Under the pieces are notes generated by a model, which searched no databases, was not told the DNA's origin, and saw nothing but the letters and a program-made list of their open reading frames with translations. A DNA stretch of 64,000 nt from a bacterium (GTDB lineage: Bacteria > Arandabacterota > Arandabacteria > Arandabacterales > Arandabacteraceae): assembly GCA_029933125.1 (NCBI GenBank), contig JAOZOU010000003.1, positions 62,001-126,000 of the forward strand, read 5' to 3'. Every line of letters starts with the position of its first letter. Position 1 is the first letter of the stretch. This document shows, piece after piece, positions 57,444 to 64,000 of the stretch. A program made the translations under genes and the position numbers.

Positions 57444-58406
57444 GTGGTTGGATTGGAGTCCTGGTTAGATTTTGAGAAGCCGTTGCTTGAACTTGAGAAA
57501 AAGATCAAAGATCTAAAGGCATTAGCGGATGCTGGCCATCCTGATATTTTGCACGAGGTTGAGAAGCTCGAGCGCTTTGCTGAAAAGAAGCGAAGGGAAA
57601 CCTATGAGAAACTCACACGCTGGGAAAGGGTTCAGCTTGCCCGCCACCCTTTGCGTCCCTATACCAACGATTACATCAAGATGATAGCTTCATGGTTCTG
57701 CGAGCTCCACGGTGACAGACTTTTTGCTGAGGACAAGGCTATTGTTGGTGGTCTGGCAACCATAGGCGATTACAGAGTTGTTGTGATCGGTCAGCAGAAG
57801 GGCAGAGACACAAAGGAAAATCTTGCCAGGAATTTCGGAATGCCTCATCCAGAGGGTTATCGTAAGGCATTGCGGCTGTTCAGGCTGGCTGCAAAGTTTG
57901 ATAAACCTGTTGTTACCTTAGTTGATACTCCAGGAGCCTTTCCAGGCATTGGAGCCGAGGAGCGTGGTCAGGCTGAGGCGATTGCACGCAACCTTTTTGA
58001 GATGGCAAGGCTGCCTGTTCCAATTCTTGTTATCGTAATAGGTGAGGGCGGCAGCGGTGGGGCACTCGGGATAGGGGTAGGCGACGTTGTCCTCATGATG
58101 GAGTATGCGATTTATTCTGTGATTTCACCTGAGGGCTGTGCTGCCATTCTGTGGGGGGACAGGTCAAAGGCTCAGCAGGCAGCTGAGGCTCTCAAGCTCA
58201 CCGCTCCTGATCTGCTACAGCTGGGTGTGATTGATGGCATAGTACCCGAACCGACGGGTGGAGCTCACAGGGATCCGAAGACGGCTGCTGAGAACCTCAA
58301 GCGGTCGATTATTGAGAATCTTGGGCATCTCACGAGAACGCCAATTGAGACACTCCTAGAGCGGCGCCTCGAGAAATATTCCCGGATGGGAGTATACAAG
58401 GAGTAA
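57444..58406 (+). CDS. accA: Acetyl-CoA carboxylase carboxyltransferase subunit alpha
   Basis: 320 residues, the normal AccA length. With AccD it transfers the carboxyl group from biotin to acetyl-CoA, starting fatty-acid synthesis. Motifs: [15 protein letters not shown] at the start, [46 protein letters not shown] in blocks, [21 protein letters not shown], and [18 protein letters not shown] at 57444 or TTG at 57453 could start it. The partner accD and the biotin carrier genes are not in the window. A 138-bp gap follows. Confidence 0.95.
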   Translation: MVGLESWLDFEKPLLELEKKIKDLKALADAGHPDILHEVEKLERFAEKKRRETYEKLTRWERVQLARHPLRPYTNDYIKMIASWFCELHGDRLFAEDKAIVGGLATIGDYRVVVIGQQKGRDTKENLARNFGMPHPEGYRKALRLFRLAAKFDKPVVTLVDTPGAFPGIGAEERGQAEAIARNLFEMARLPVPILVIVIGEGGSGGALGIGVGDVVLMMEYAIYSVISPEGCAAILWGDRSKAQQAAEALKLTAPDLLQLGVIDGIVPEPTGGAHRDPKTAAENLKRSIIENLGHLTRTPIETLLERRLEKYSRMGVYKE

Positions 58407-58497
58407 TTTGACTTGACCGTTCGGGGTTTATCATATACATTTAAATCGGTTCCGATCCCTTGCCTCCGCTTTGAGAGGAGGCTATAGAATTGACCAA

Positions 58498-58526
58498 CCG
58501 GGCTATAGGCTGTGCCCGGCATTTTT
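58498..58526 (+). terminator. Possible intrinsic terminator after accA
   Basis: CCGGGC (58498-58503) pairs with GCCCGG (58514-58519) around a 10-nt loop, followed by CATTTTTG. It lies just 19 bp before the Trm112-like gene, so it could act as an attenuator or merely sequester its leader. A second hairpin, GCCTCC/GGAGGC, lies at 58462-58482. The gap also holds overlapping TTGACT/TTGACC boxes near 58408-58418 and TATCAT/TATACA boxes near 58429-58439, a possible weak promoter. Confidence 0.4.
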
Positions 58527-58544
58527 GTAATCGGGAGGATTGGT

Positions 58545-58718
58545 ATGGCACTTGATGAAAAGCTGCTCAAGATTCTCGCCTGTCCCAAGTGCAAGGGTGA
58601 CCTGGAATACGACGCGGAAGGCTCGCGTCTGTTGTGTCATGCGTGCAAGCTGGCTTATCCTGTAAAGGACGACATTCCAGTAATGCTGATTGAAGAGGCT
58701 GAGAGGATAGAAGGCTAA
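58545..58718 (+). CDS. Trm112-like / UPF0434 (YcaR) zinc-ribbon protein
   Basis: 57 residues from the ATG at 58545, with GGGAGG 6 bp upstream. Pattern of the family: [23 protein letters not shown], then [20 protein letters not shown]. The two Cys pairs CPKC and CHAC form a zinc knuckle. Bacterial relatives are small and of unsettled function; the eukaryotic and archaeal Trm112 activates methyltransferases. It abuts the next gene (1-bp overlap). Confidence 0.9.
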   Translation: MALDEKLLKILACPKCKGDLEYDAEGSRLLCHACKLAYPVKDDIPVMLIEEAERIEG

Positions 58719-59140
58719 TGTGTTCGGTAACACATGTGGCTGCTGGAGCACTGCTGGGAAGCCTTGGGGAAGGGAGATTGGTGGCTTTCTTGATAGGATT
58801 CGGATCCCACATACCGCTTGATATGCTCCCCCACATAGACTTTGAGGATTTTCGTTTTGACGCAGCCGTATCGGTTGTCCTGCTTGCAGGGATCTATGCC
58901 TTTTCTGGATTTTCACCAGTACTTTGGGGTGCTCTTGGAGCTGTTGCTCCTGATTTTGAGAATCTTCTTTGGAAGGTGGGCGTGATAAGGGAGGAAGGGA
59001 AGATTTTTCCGACCCATTCAGGTTTGATAAAGCACGGCAAAGCCGGGAATGCTGGCAGTCTTCAGACTGAGATTGCTATGTCGCTCGTGTCTGCTGGTCT
59101 TGTCGCAGTCGCACTTCTTATCGGGGGAAGTTCCAATTGA
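58718..59140 (+). CDS. Small membrane protein resembling the YdjM/DUF457 group
   Basis: 140 residues. It begins [14 protein letters not shown] and carries GSHIPLDMLPHID near 30-42 and VAPDFENLLW near 75-85: His/Asp motifs in hydrophobic context that resemble the metal-dependent-hydrolase-like YdjM / DUF457 membrane family, though much shorter than typical members. Two or three membrane segments, the last at the C-terminus (MSLVSAGLVAVALLIGG). Function unknown. It overlaps the porU start by 4 bp. Confidence 0.55.
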   Translation: MCSVTHVAAGALLGSLGEGRLVAFLIGFGSHIPLDMLPHIDFEDFRFDAAVSVVLLAGIYAFSGFSPVLWGALGAVAPDFENLLWKVGVIREEGKIFPTHSGLIKHGKAGNAGSLQTEIAMSLVSAGLVAVALLIGGSSN

Positions 59141-62100
59141 GAGTTTCAGTGTTACTCACATCTCTTGTTTGTCTTATCTTTATCTGGGTAGGTAGTACCT
59201 CTGGCGGCATAAAAGTGGAGAATACGAGTAGCGACGGGCTCGACATGGTCGTTAGTCTCGATGGCATCTCGAATGTTGAAAACAATGATGGGCAATGGGC
59301 AGGAATCCGTCTCCCAGGGTTTTTACCGCTTGTGTCGGAGAGCCTTGGCGTAGCCATTCCTGTTAGGAGTGTTCTCGTTGGCGCACCCCCCAATAGTGAA
59401 GTAACATATGATATAACAGACGTAACTTCTTATGATATCGATAGATACACGAGCAAAAGATTGCTAGAAAAGTTGGGAGATGTGCTCCAGGTTCTGCCAA
59501 CAAAGCCAGCTGAGATTATGCGCGATGGATATTATCGCCACCGCCGCTTGCTCGGGGTGAGGATCACACCACTCATACTCGACGAGGGGAGGGGAATCTT
59601 GCAAGTCTGCAGGGGATTTCGGATAAGGATTCGATTTGCTCATGATGGGACTAAATCCTACGCCTTGGGTTCTTACCTCCCTTCAAGTGGAGCCTTGAGA
59701 GGTGCGATGCTCAACTCACAGCAAGCAAGCAACTGGCTTGTACCCTGGAAGCCTCTTCGTCAGGAAGATGATTACTTCACCAGTTCCCCCAACTGGATCA
59801 AGATAAAGGTCGATTCAACTGGAATCTATGCCCTGACAGGAGATGATCTTGAGAATGCTGGTATCGATATCTCCCAGATCGAAGTTTCTTCTCTTCGGCT
59901 TTATAGCGGAGGAGGTTTGCCCCTCAGTGAAAGTCTGGCTGACACCAATGCCTCGTGGATGCATCAAGTAGCTCTTAAGGTATGCGATGGTGGTGATGGT
60001 GTTTTTGACAGGGCTGATAGCCTCATCTTCTATGGACTGGGCTGGCGAGATTGGGCTGACCTATATGATCCCCATCTAAGTCACACCTCTTTTTACAAAA
60101 GCTTCTACTGCTCCTATAATTGCTATTGGCTTACTTGGGGTGGTAGTTTTGGTGAGCCAGCCAACAGAATGCTGTCACGTAGACTCCCTGAGTGTTCGGG
60201 TTGCTCCTATTTTGAACCCCAGGTATTTGAGGAGCGCATACACAGGGAGCGTGATCTTTTTGAGATGTTCAGTGTGCGTGCCGAGGATGGGTGGTACTGG
60301 TACTACTTGCGTCCCGGTAGCCCATTTACCGATACCTTCAGAATACCTTCACCTGACGTCGGCTTTCCAGCAAGGCTCAGGATAAGGGTGGCGAGCTGGG
60401 CTCAAAATCAGTGCAGTGGCGACTACTTCAGAGTCCAATGTCATCTTAATGGAACAAGAGTCATGGATGTATCATGGTCTGCACCTCTCATCGATAGAAA
60501 CATAAAGGACCTTGATACACTCATCACACTTTCGAGCTCAGGGCAGCAACAGATTGTAATTGAGAACAGGCAGAGTATGGGGCCTCCCTACGGTCATTTA
60601 GGTATTTGCGATAGATTGATTCTCGCCTGGTATGAAATTTTCTACATGCGCAGGTTCGAGGCTGACAATGGAAGCCTTTACTTCGATGCACCTGATACAG
60701 CTGGCTATGTGAAATATCATTTAAGTGGATTTACTGTGCCCATATATCTTTTTGATGTTACCGACCAGTTCGATGTCGAAGAGCTTACCGGCTTCGAGGC
60801 CGACCCGGGGTCTTTTGAAGTTACATTTTTCGATACTTTGAGTGGTTACAGGCGACGCTACGCTGCAGTCACCTCATCCGCAATGCTTAAGCCTATGGAA
60901 ATAGAGAAGGTTCTTATCACTAACATTCGTTACAGTCCAACTAAAGCCTATTGTGTCGTTACACACCGTGACTTGATCGATGCTGCAAGAACTATTGCTG
61001 ATTTCAGGGATGGTGAAGTGGTTAGTCTTGATGAGATTTACAATGAGTTTGGTTGGGGATTGCCAGATGCAACTGCGATCAGGGATTTTCTGCGGTGGCG
61101 CTATTGGCATGGTCCTTTGAGCTGGGTGTTGCTCCTGGGTGATGCAACCTGGGATCTTAAAGGGCGAAGGGGGCAGGCAACATATAAGAACTATGTTCCT
61201 TCCTATGAGCGAAGATATCTACCGCCAGTTGGAGACACCTACAATACAGATGACTGGTTTGCCTATCTTGAACCGAGCTGGCGAGAGAGCCTCGCAGATT
61301 TTCCAACTGTCGCTCTATCGCGGTTACCAGCAATATCGCCTGAGGATGCTCAGGCTCTAGTTGAGCGGACCCTTGCCTACGAGGCAAATCCTGAGCCCGG
61401 TATGTGGCAGGCTACGGTCATACTCGTTGCTGACGATGACCGCGTCGGTTCAAGCTGTGATGGCATACGTCACACTGATTACGCTGAGGAGCTCGCCGAT
61501 AAGGGAATGCCACTCCTTTTCAGACAGGTGAAGATCTACCTCACAGAGTATGAACCTGAAGCAACTGGCGATAAGACAGCTGCCAAGAATGATTTCATTG
61601 CGAATCTTAACCGTGGTGCTCTTATCACTAACTTCGTCGGCCATGGTGATCCCTCCCGTCTTGCCCAAGAGAGAGTCTTTGAGTCGAGAGACATCGATCT
61701 TGTCAAGACTGGCAGACGCCGGACTTTCTTCATAGCCGCTAGCTGCAATGTGAGTAGATTTGATGATCTAGCCAGAATATCAATGGCTGAAGATCTCATC
61801 CACCGGACAGAAGGTGGGACAATTGGATCTCTTGCCTCAACCCATCTTTGTAAGGCAGAGCCTAATCAGGCTCTCAACCTAAACTTTCTTCAGCAGCTTT
61901 TCCATGATGATTTCCTTGAGTCACCTGTTACCATAGGGGATGCAGTTGCAATCGGTAAGTTCCTTACGGTTGCCTCAGCTCGCAATCACGATCTCTACTG
62001 GAGAAACAGTGAAATGTATGCCCTCTTTGGTGACCCGGCTCTCACACTTGCCTACCCACGCTATGGGGTTTCGTTTGTGCAGGGGCTCCCTGACACGCTC

Positions 62101-63090
62101 AAGCGCAAGGGTACATACAGCATTCAGGCGGTCATAACCTCATCCGGGCAGAGGGTGAATGACTTCGGCGGCGAAGCCGAGATTTTCGTTCGTGAAGCAG
62201 AGGATACTTCCGGTTACATTGCTTGCGATGGCCACTTCTTCGACTACGAGCTGCCTGGAGAGGAAATCTTTAGAGGCCAAACTCGTGCCATCGGAGGTGA
62301 GATGGGATTCCGCTTCCTTGTCTCTTCGCCGGCACGCCGTGGACCGGGGGCGACTGTGAGATGTTTCGTCACAGATGGCAAGCGTTCTGCGCTTGGGCTC
62401 ATAGATAGTCTCACAATAGCCGGGGATGCAGAGCTCAGCGATGAACAAGGCCCTGAGATTGAACTCGTTCTTGATGGTCGCACCATTTCTTCTGGTGATA
62501 CATTGCTTTCAGGAAAAAGCGTTGAGATCCACTTATCTGATAGTAGCGGGATTGCTATCAAGAGTCTTTCACAGATTTATCCGATTTCGGTTGCATTCGA
62601 TGATGCTGAGAGAGTGAATCTTGCTGATAGTGCCTTTGCGCTTGGCGGCGACTTCACTACGTGGGTTGCCAGTTTTATTGTTCCGCCGCTTAGCCCCGGG
62701 TTGCACAAGCTTAGTGTATCGGCTTTTGACAATCTGAGTAATCCTACAACAAGGAACTACGAGATTTTTGTTGGCGAAACCGCCTCTAAGCCTTCTAATT
62801 TAGTATATGTGTTTCCCAATCCAGCACGGGATTTCTGCAATTTCATCTGGGAGTACGATACTAACGACGAAGTAGAGATAGAGGTAACAATTATGACGAT
62901 TTCAGGTAGGAAGATCTGGACGGGTAAAACAAGTGGCTTCGGTCCCTACCTTGAGTTGGTCTGGGATTGTAATGATAGCGAGGGAGATCGTGTATCAAAT
63001 GGAACTTACGTAGCCTTGGTTAAGGCAAGGTCTTTGGACGGTAGAGGAATAAGGACAACTGATAAACTTGTTGTTACGGTTATGAAGTAG
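59137..63090 (+). CDS. porU: PorU-like C25-family type IX secretion sortase
   Basis: 1317 residues. Signal peptide (1-23), a long beta-rich N-terminal region (about 25-590), then a C25 peptidase domain (about 596-965) with probable catalytic His836 (NFVGHGDPSR) and Cys870 (AASCNVSRFD), ending in the ALFGDPAL motif. Ig-like parts follow, then a C-terminal FlgD-like domain (about 1218-1317, FPNPARDFCNF, ISGRKIW, SNGTYVA). PorU is the surface sortase that removes cargo C-terminal domains and attaches cargo to lipid. Identification as PorU rather than another cargo peptidase rests on domain order and on porV lying 11 bp downstream. TTG start. Confidence 0.85.
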   Translation: MRVSVLLTSLVCLIFIWVGSTSGGIKVENTSSDGLDMVVSLDGISNVENNDGQWAGIRLPGFLPLVSESLGVAIPVRSVLVGAPPNSEVTYDITDVTSYDIDRYTSKRLLEKLGDVLQVLPTKPAEIMRDGYYRHRRLLGVRITPLILDEGRGILQVCRGFRIRIRFAHDGTKSYALGSYLPSSGALRGAMLNSQQASNWLVPWKPLRQEDDYFTSSPNWIKIKVDSTGIYALTGDDLENAGIDISQIEVSSLRLYSGGGLPLSESLADTNASWMHQVALKVCDGGDGVFDRADSLIFYGLGWRDWADLYDPHLSHTSFYKSFYCSYNCYWLTWGGSFGEPANRMLSRRLPECSGCSYFEPQVFEERIHRERDLFEMFSVRAEDGWYWYYLRPGSPFTDTFRIPSPDVGFPARLRIRVASWAQNQCSGDYFRVQCHLNGTRVMDVSWSAPLIDRNIKDLDTLITLSSSGQQQIVIENRQSMGPPYGHLGICDRLILAWYEIFYMRRFEADNGSLYFDAPDTAGYVKYHLSGFTVPIYLFDVTDQFDVEELTGFEADPGSFEVTFFDTLSGYRRRYAAVTSSAMLKPMEIEKVLITNIRYSPTKAYCVVTHRDLIDAARTIADFRDGEVVSLDEIYNEFGWGLPDATAIRDFLRWRYWHGPLSWVLLLGDATWDLKGRRGQATYKNYVPSYERRYLPPVGDTYNTDDWFAYLEPSWRESLADFPTVALSRLPAISPEDAQALVERTLAYEANPEPGMWQATVILVADDDRVGSSCDGIRHTDYAEELADKGMPLLFRQVKIYLTEYEPEATGDKTAAKNDFIANLNRGALITNFVGHGDPSRLAQERVFESRDIDLVKTGRRRTFFIAASCNVSRFDDLARISMAEDLIHRTEGGTIGSLASTHLCKAEPNQALNLNFLQQLFHDDFLESPVTIGDAVAIGKFLTVASARNHDLYWRNSEMYALFGDPALTLAYPRYGVSFVQGLPDTLKRKGTYSIQAVITSSGQRVNDFGGEAEIFVREAEDTSGYIACDGHFFDYELPGEEIFRGQTRAIGGEMGFRFLVSSPARRGPGATVRCFVTDGKRSALGLIDSLTIAGDAELSDEQGPEIELVLDGRTISSGDTLLSGKSVEIHLSDSSGIAIKSLSQIYPISVAFDDAERVNLADSAFALGGDFTTWVASFIVPPLSPGLHKLSVSAFDNLSNPTTRNYEIFVGETASKPSNLVYVFPNPARDFCNFIWEYDTNDEVEIEVTIMTISGRKIWTGKTSGFGPYLELVWDCNDSEGDRVSNGTYVALVKARSLDGRGIRTTDKLVVTVMK

Positions 63091-63101
63091 GGGGGTTAAG
63101 T

Positions 63102-64000
63102 ATGTTACGAAGTTCACTGATTATCGGATGCCTTCTGATCTTGGTTAGTTTTTCTCAGGCACTTGCTGTCGGCGAGGCAGCTGCACCTTCCCTTATCATT
63201 TCACCATCAGCGCGTGCCTGGGGGCTGGGGCAGTCATATGTTGCTGTCGCAGATGATGCTACGGCAATCTACTGGAATCCAGGTGGTATGGCTTTCCTTA
63301 AGGGGGTAAACATATCGCTCACCCACAGTCAGCTTATACCGATGTTGGCGAGTGATGTTTACTTTGAATCAGCAAATGTTACCTGGTCTGTACCAAGAAT
63401 CGGTACCTTTGGCTTTACGGCAATCTATCTCACCTATGGCAAGTGGTGGGAAACGACTCCAGCGGGGGAGCAGGTTGAGGAGCATACGAGCTATGAGTTT
63501 GCTCTCGGAGGTTATTATGCTTTCCGCCTTAGTCAGAGGACGGCCTTTGGTCTGGGGCTTAAGGTCTCGCGTGTCTATCTTGCTCCAGCAACTGAGGCTA
63601 CGGGTTTTGTCGAGGGAGCAGGGTGGAGCTTTGCTGCAGACTTTGGACTCCTTGGCAAGATTGGTGATCGTTTCTCCTATGGTGTTGCCCTTCAAAACCT
63701 TGGTCCTGATATGAGTTTCGTCAGTAAGGACGAATCTGCACCTTTGCCTAGAACCCTAAGGGGTGGGATTGCCTTCAAACCCTTTGTTGGAGAAACGTAT
63801 TCAACCCTCGTTTCGATTGAGGCGACCAAGGCACTAATTGGCCTTGATGAGATCTTCACCAAGGGGAAATTTAGCGAGATGAGTCGTGATGCAACTCTCA
63901 ACGGAGGAGTAGAGCTCACTGTTGCTAATTTTGTCTCGCCTAGGGTTGGATACATCTACGATCATGATGGCAAGATAGAAGGCTTTACATTTGGTTTCGG
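63102..64000 (+). CDS. porV: PorV-like outer-membrane protein, 3' end beyond the window
   Basis: 299 codons from the ATG at 63102 (GGGGGG upstream), open to the window edge. Signal peptide MLRSSLIIGCLLILVSFSQALA, then the PorV/UPF0164 hallmark: SPSARAWGLGQSYVAVADDATAIYWNPGGMAFL in blocks, followed by FadL-like barrel strands (FALGGYYAFRLSQRTAFGLGLKVSR, FAADFGLLGKIGDRFSYGVALQNLG). PorV shuttles cargo from the translocon to PorU, and in many FCB genomes the two genes are adjacent, as here. The missing part should hold the last strands. Confidence 0.88.
   Translation, partial: MLRSSLIIGCLLILVSFSQALAVGEAAAPSLIISPSARAWGLGQSYVAVADDATAIYWNPGGMAFLKGVNISLTHSQLIPMLASDVYFESANVTWSVPRIGTFGFTAIYLTYGKWWETTPAGEQVEEHTSYEFALGGYYAFRLSQRTAFGLGLKVSRVYLAPATEATGFVEGAGWSFAADFGLLGKIGDRFSYGVALQNLGPDMSFVSKDESAPLPRTLRGGIAFKPFVGETYSTLVSIEATKALIGLDEIFTKGKFSEMSRDATLNGGVELTVANFVSPRVGYIYDHDGKIEGFTFGF

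Noticed and set aside
1-64000. tRNA, rRNA, CRISPR arrays, IS elements or prophage genes
   Set aside because: None found by eye: gaps are short, no spaced direct repeats occur apart from the two long blocks and the MraZ boxes, and no transposase or phage protein was recognised.

Overview
This 64 kb window is a gene-dense, mostly plus-strand stretch of a Gram-negative bacterial chromosome. An FCB-superphylum lineage fits best, for example a WOR-3/Stahlbacteria- or TA06-like candidate phylum. The evidence is two secreted C25 (gingipain-type) peptidases with C-terminal FlgD-like sorting domains, a PorU-like sortase followed directly by a PorV-like barrel (type IX secretion), and an envelope with lipoproteins and outer-membrane barrels. 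The phylum assignment is inference from gene content. No rRNA, tRNA, CRISPR array or transposase was found.

Layout. 1-3615: end of rodA, then lgt, comF and a Wzi-like barrel. 3612-15460: two giant C25 peptidases (1829 and 1627 aa) separated by a TPR lipoprotein and a 582-bp non-coding gap carrying a good promoter. 15464-15988: a hexapeptide acyltransferase. 16073-32784: a full dcw cluster (mraZ, rsmH, ftsL, ftsI, murE, murF, mraY, murD, ftsW, murG, murC, murB, ftsQ, ftsA, ftsZ) behind a promoter overlapped by 10-bp-spaced MraZ boxes. 32794-47825: a TPR protein, a radical SAM protein, reverse-strand rpmB, recG, an HD protein, an FmdE-like protein, an NfeD/SPFH pair, a DapL-type aminotransferase, folB, folK, a deoxynucleoside kinase, panB, a panC-glmU fusion, a HIT protein, a LytR_C protein and tatA. 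47822-50831: a reverse-strand PpiD-like chaperone and a small graveyard of two broken genes (a sugar dehydrogenase and a DUF2769 protein). 50898-64000: an M23 peptidase, dnaE, an outer-membrane protein, accA, a Trm112-like protein, a small membrane protein, porU and porV.

The outstanding feature is a 1,630-bp block present twice (5268-6897 and 12290-13919), apparently identical base for base, in the middle of the two otherwise strongly diverged C25 peptidases. Its coding strand is almost free of cytosine: a hand count gives about 52 C in 1,560 nt, roughly 3%, against about 18% in a flanking line. It is extremely G/T-rich, with Leu almost always TTG/TTA and Ser almost always AGT. The protein still reads as an Ig-like, CARDB-like and fibronectin-III stalk, but with its amino-acid composition pushed strongly towards Gly, Val, Asp, Glu, Tyr and Trp. 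The borders of identity fall exactly at domain borders (end of the peptidase fold; start of the FG-GAP propeller). This looks like a swappable module homogenised by recombination and shaped by a strand-specific mutational or recombination process.

Functional links: the dcw cluster, rodA, M23, glmU and LytR_C genes build and remodel a probable meso-DAP peptidoglycan. The MurE DNPR motif and the DapL-type aminotransferase agree on this. The PorU/PorV pair is the expected exporter and processor for the two C25 peptidases at the other end of the window.
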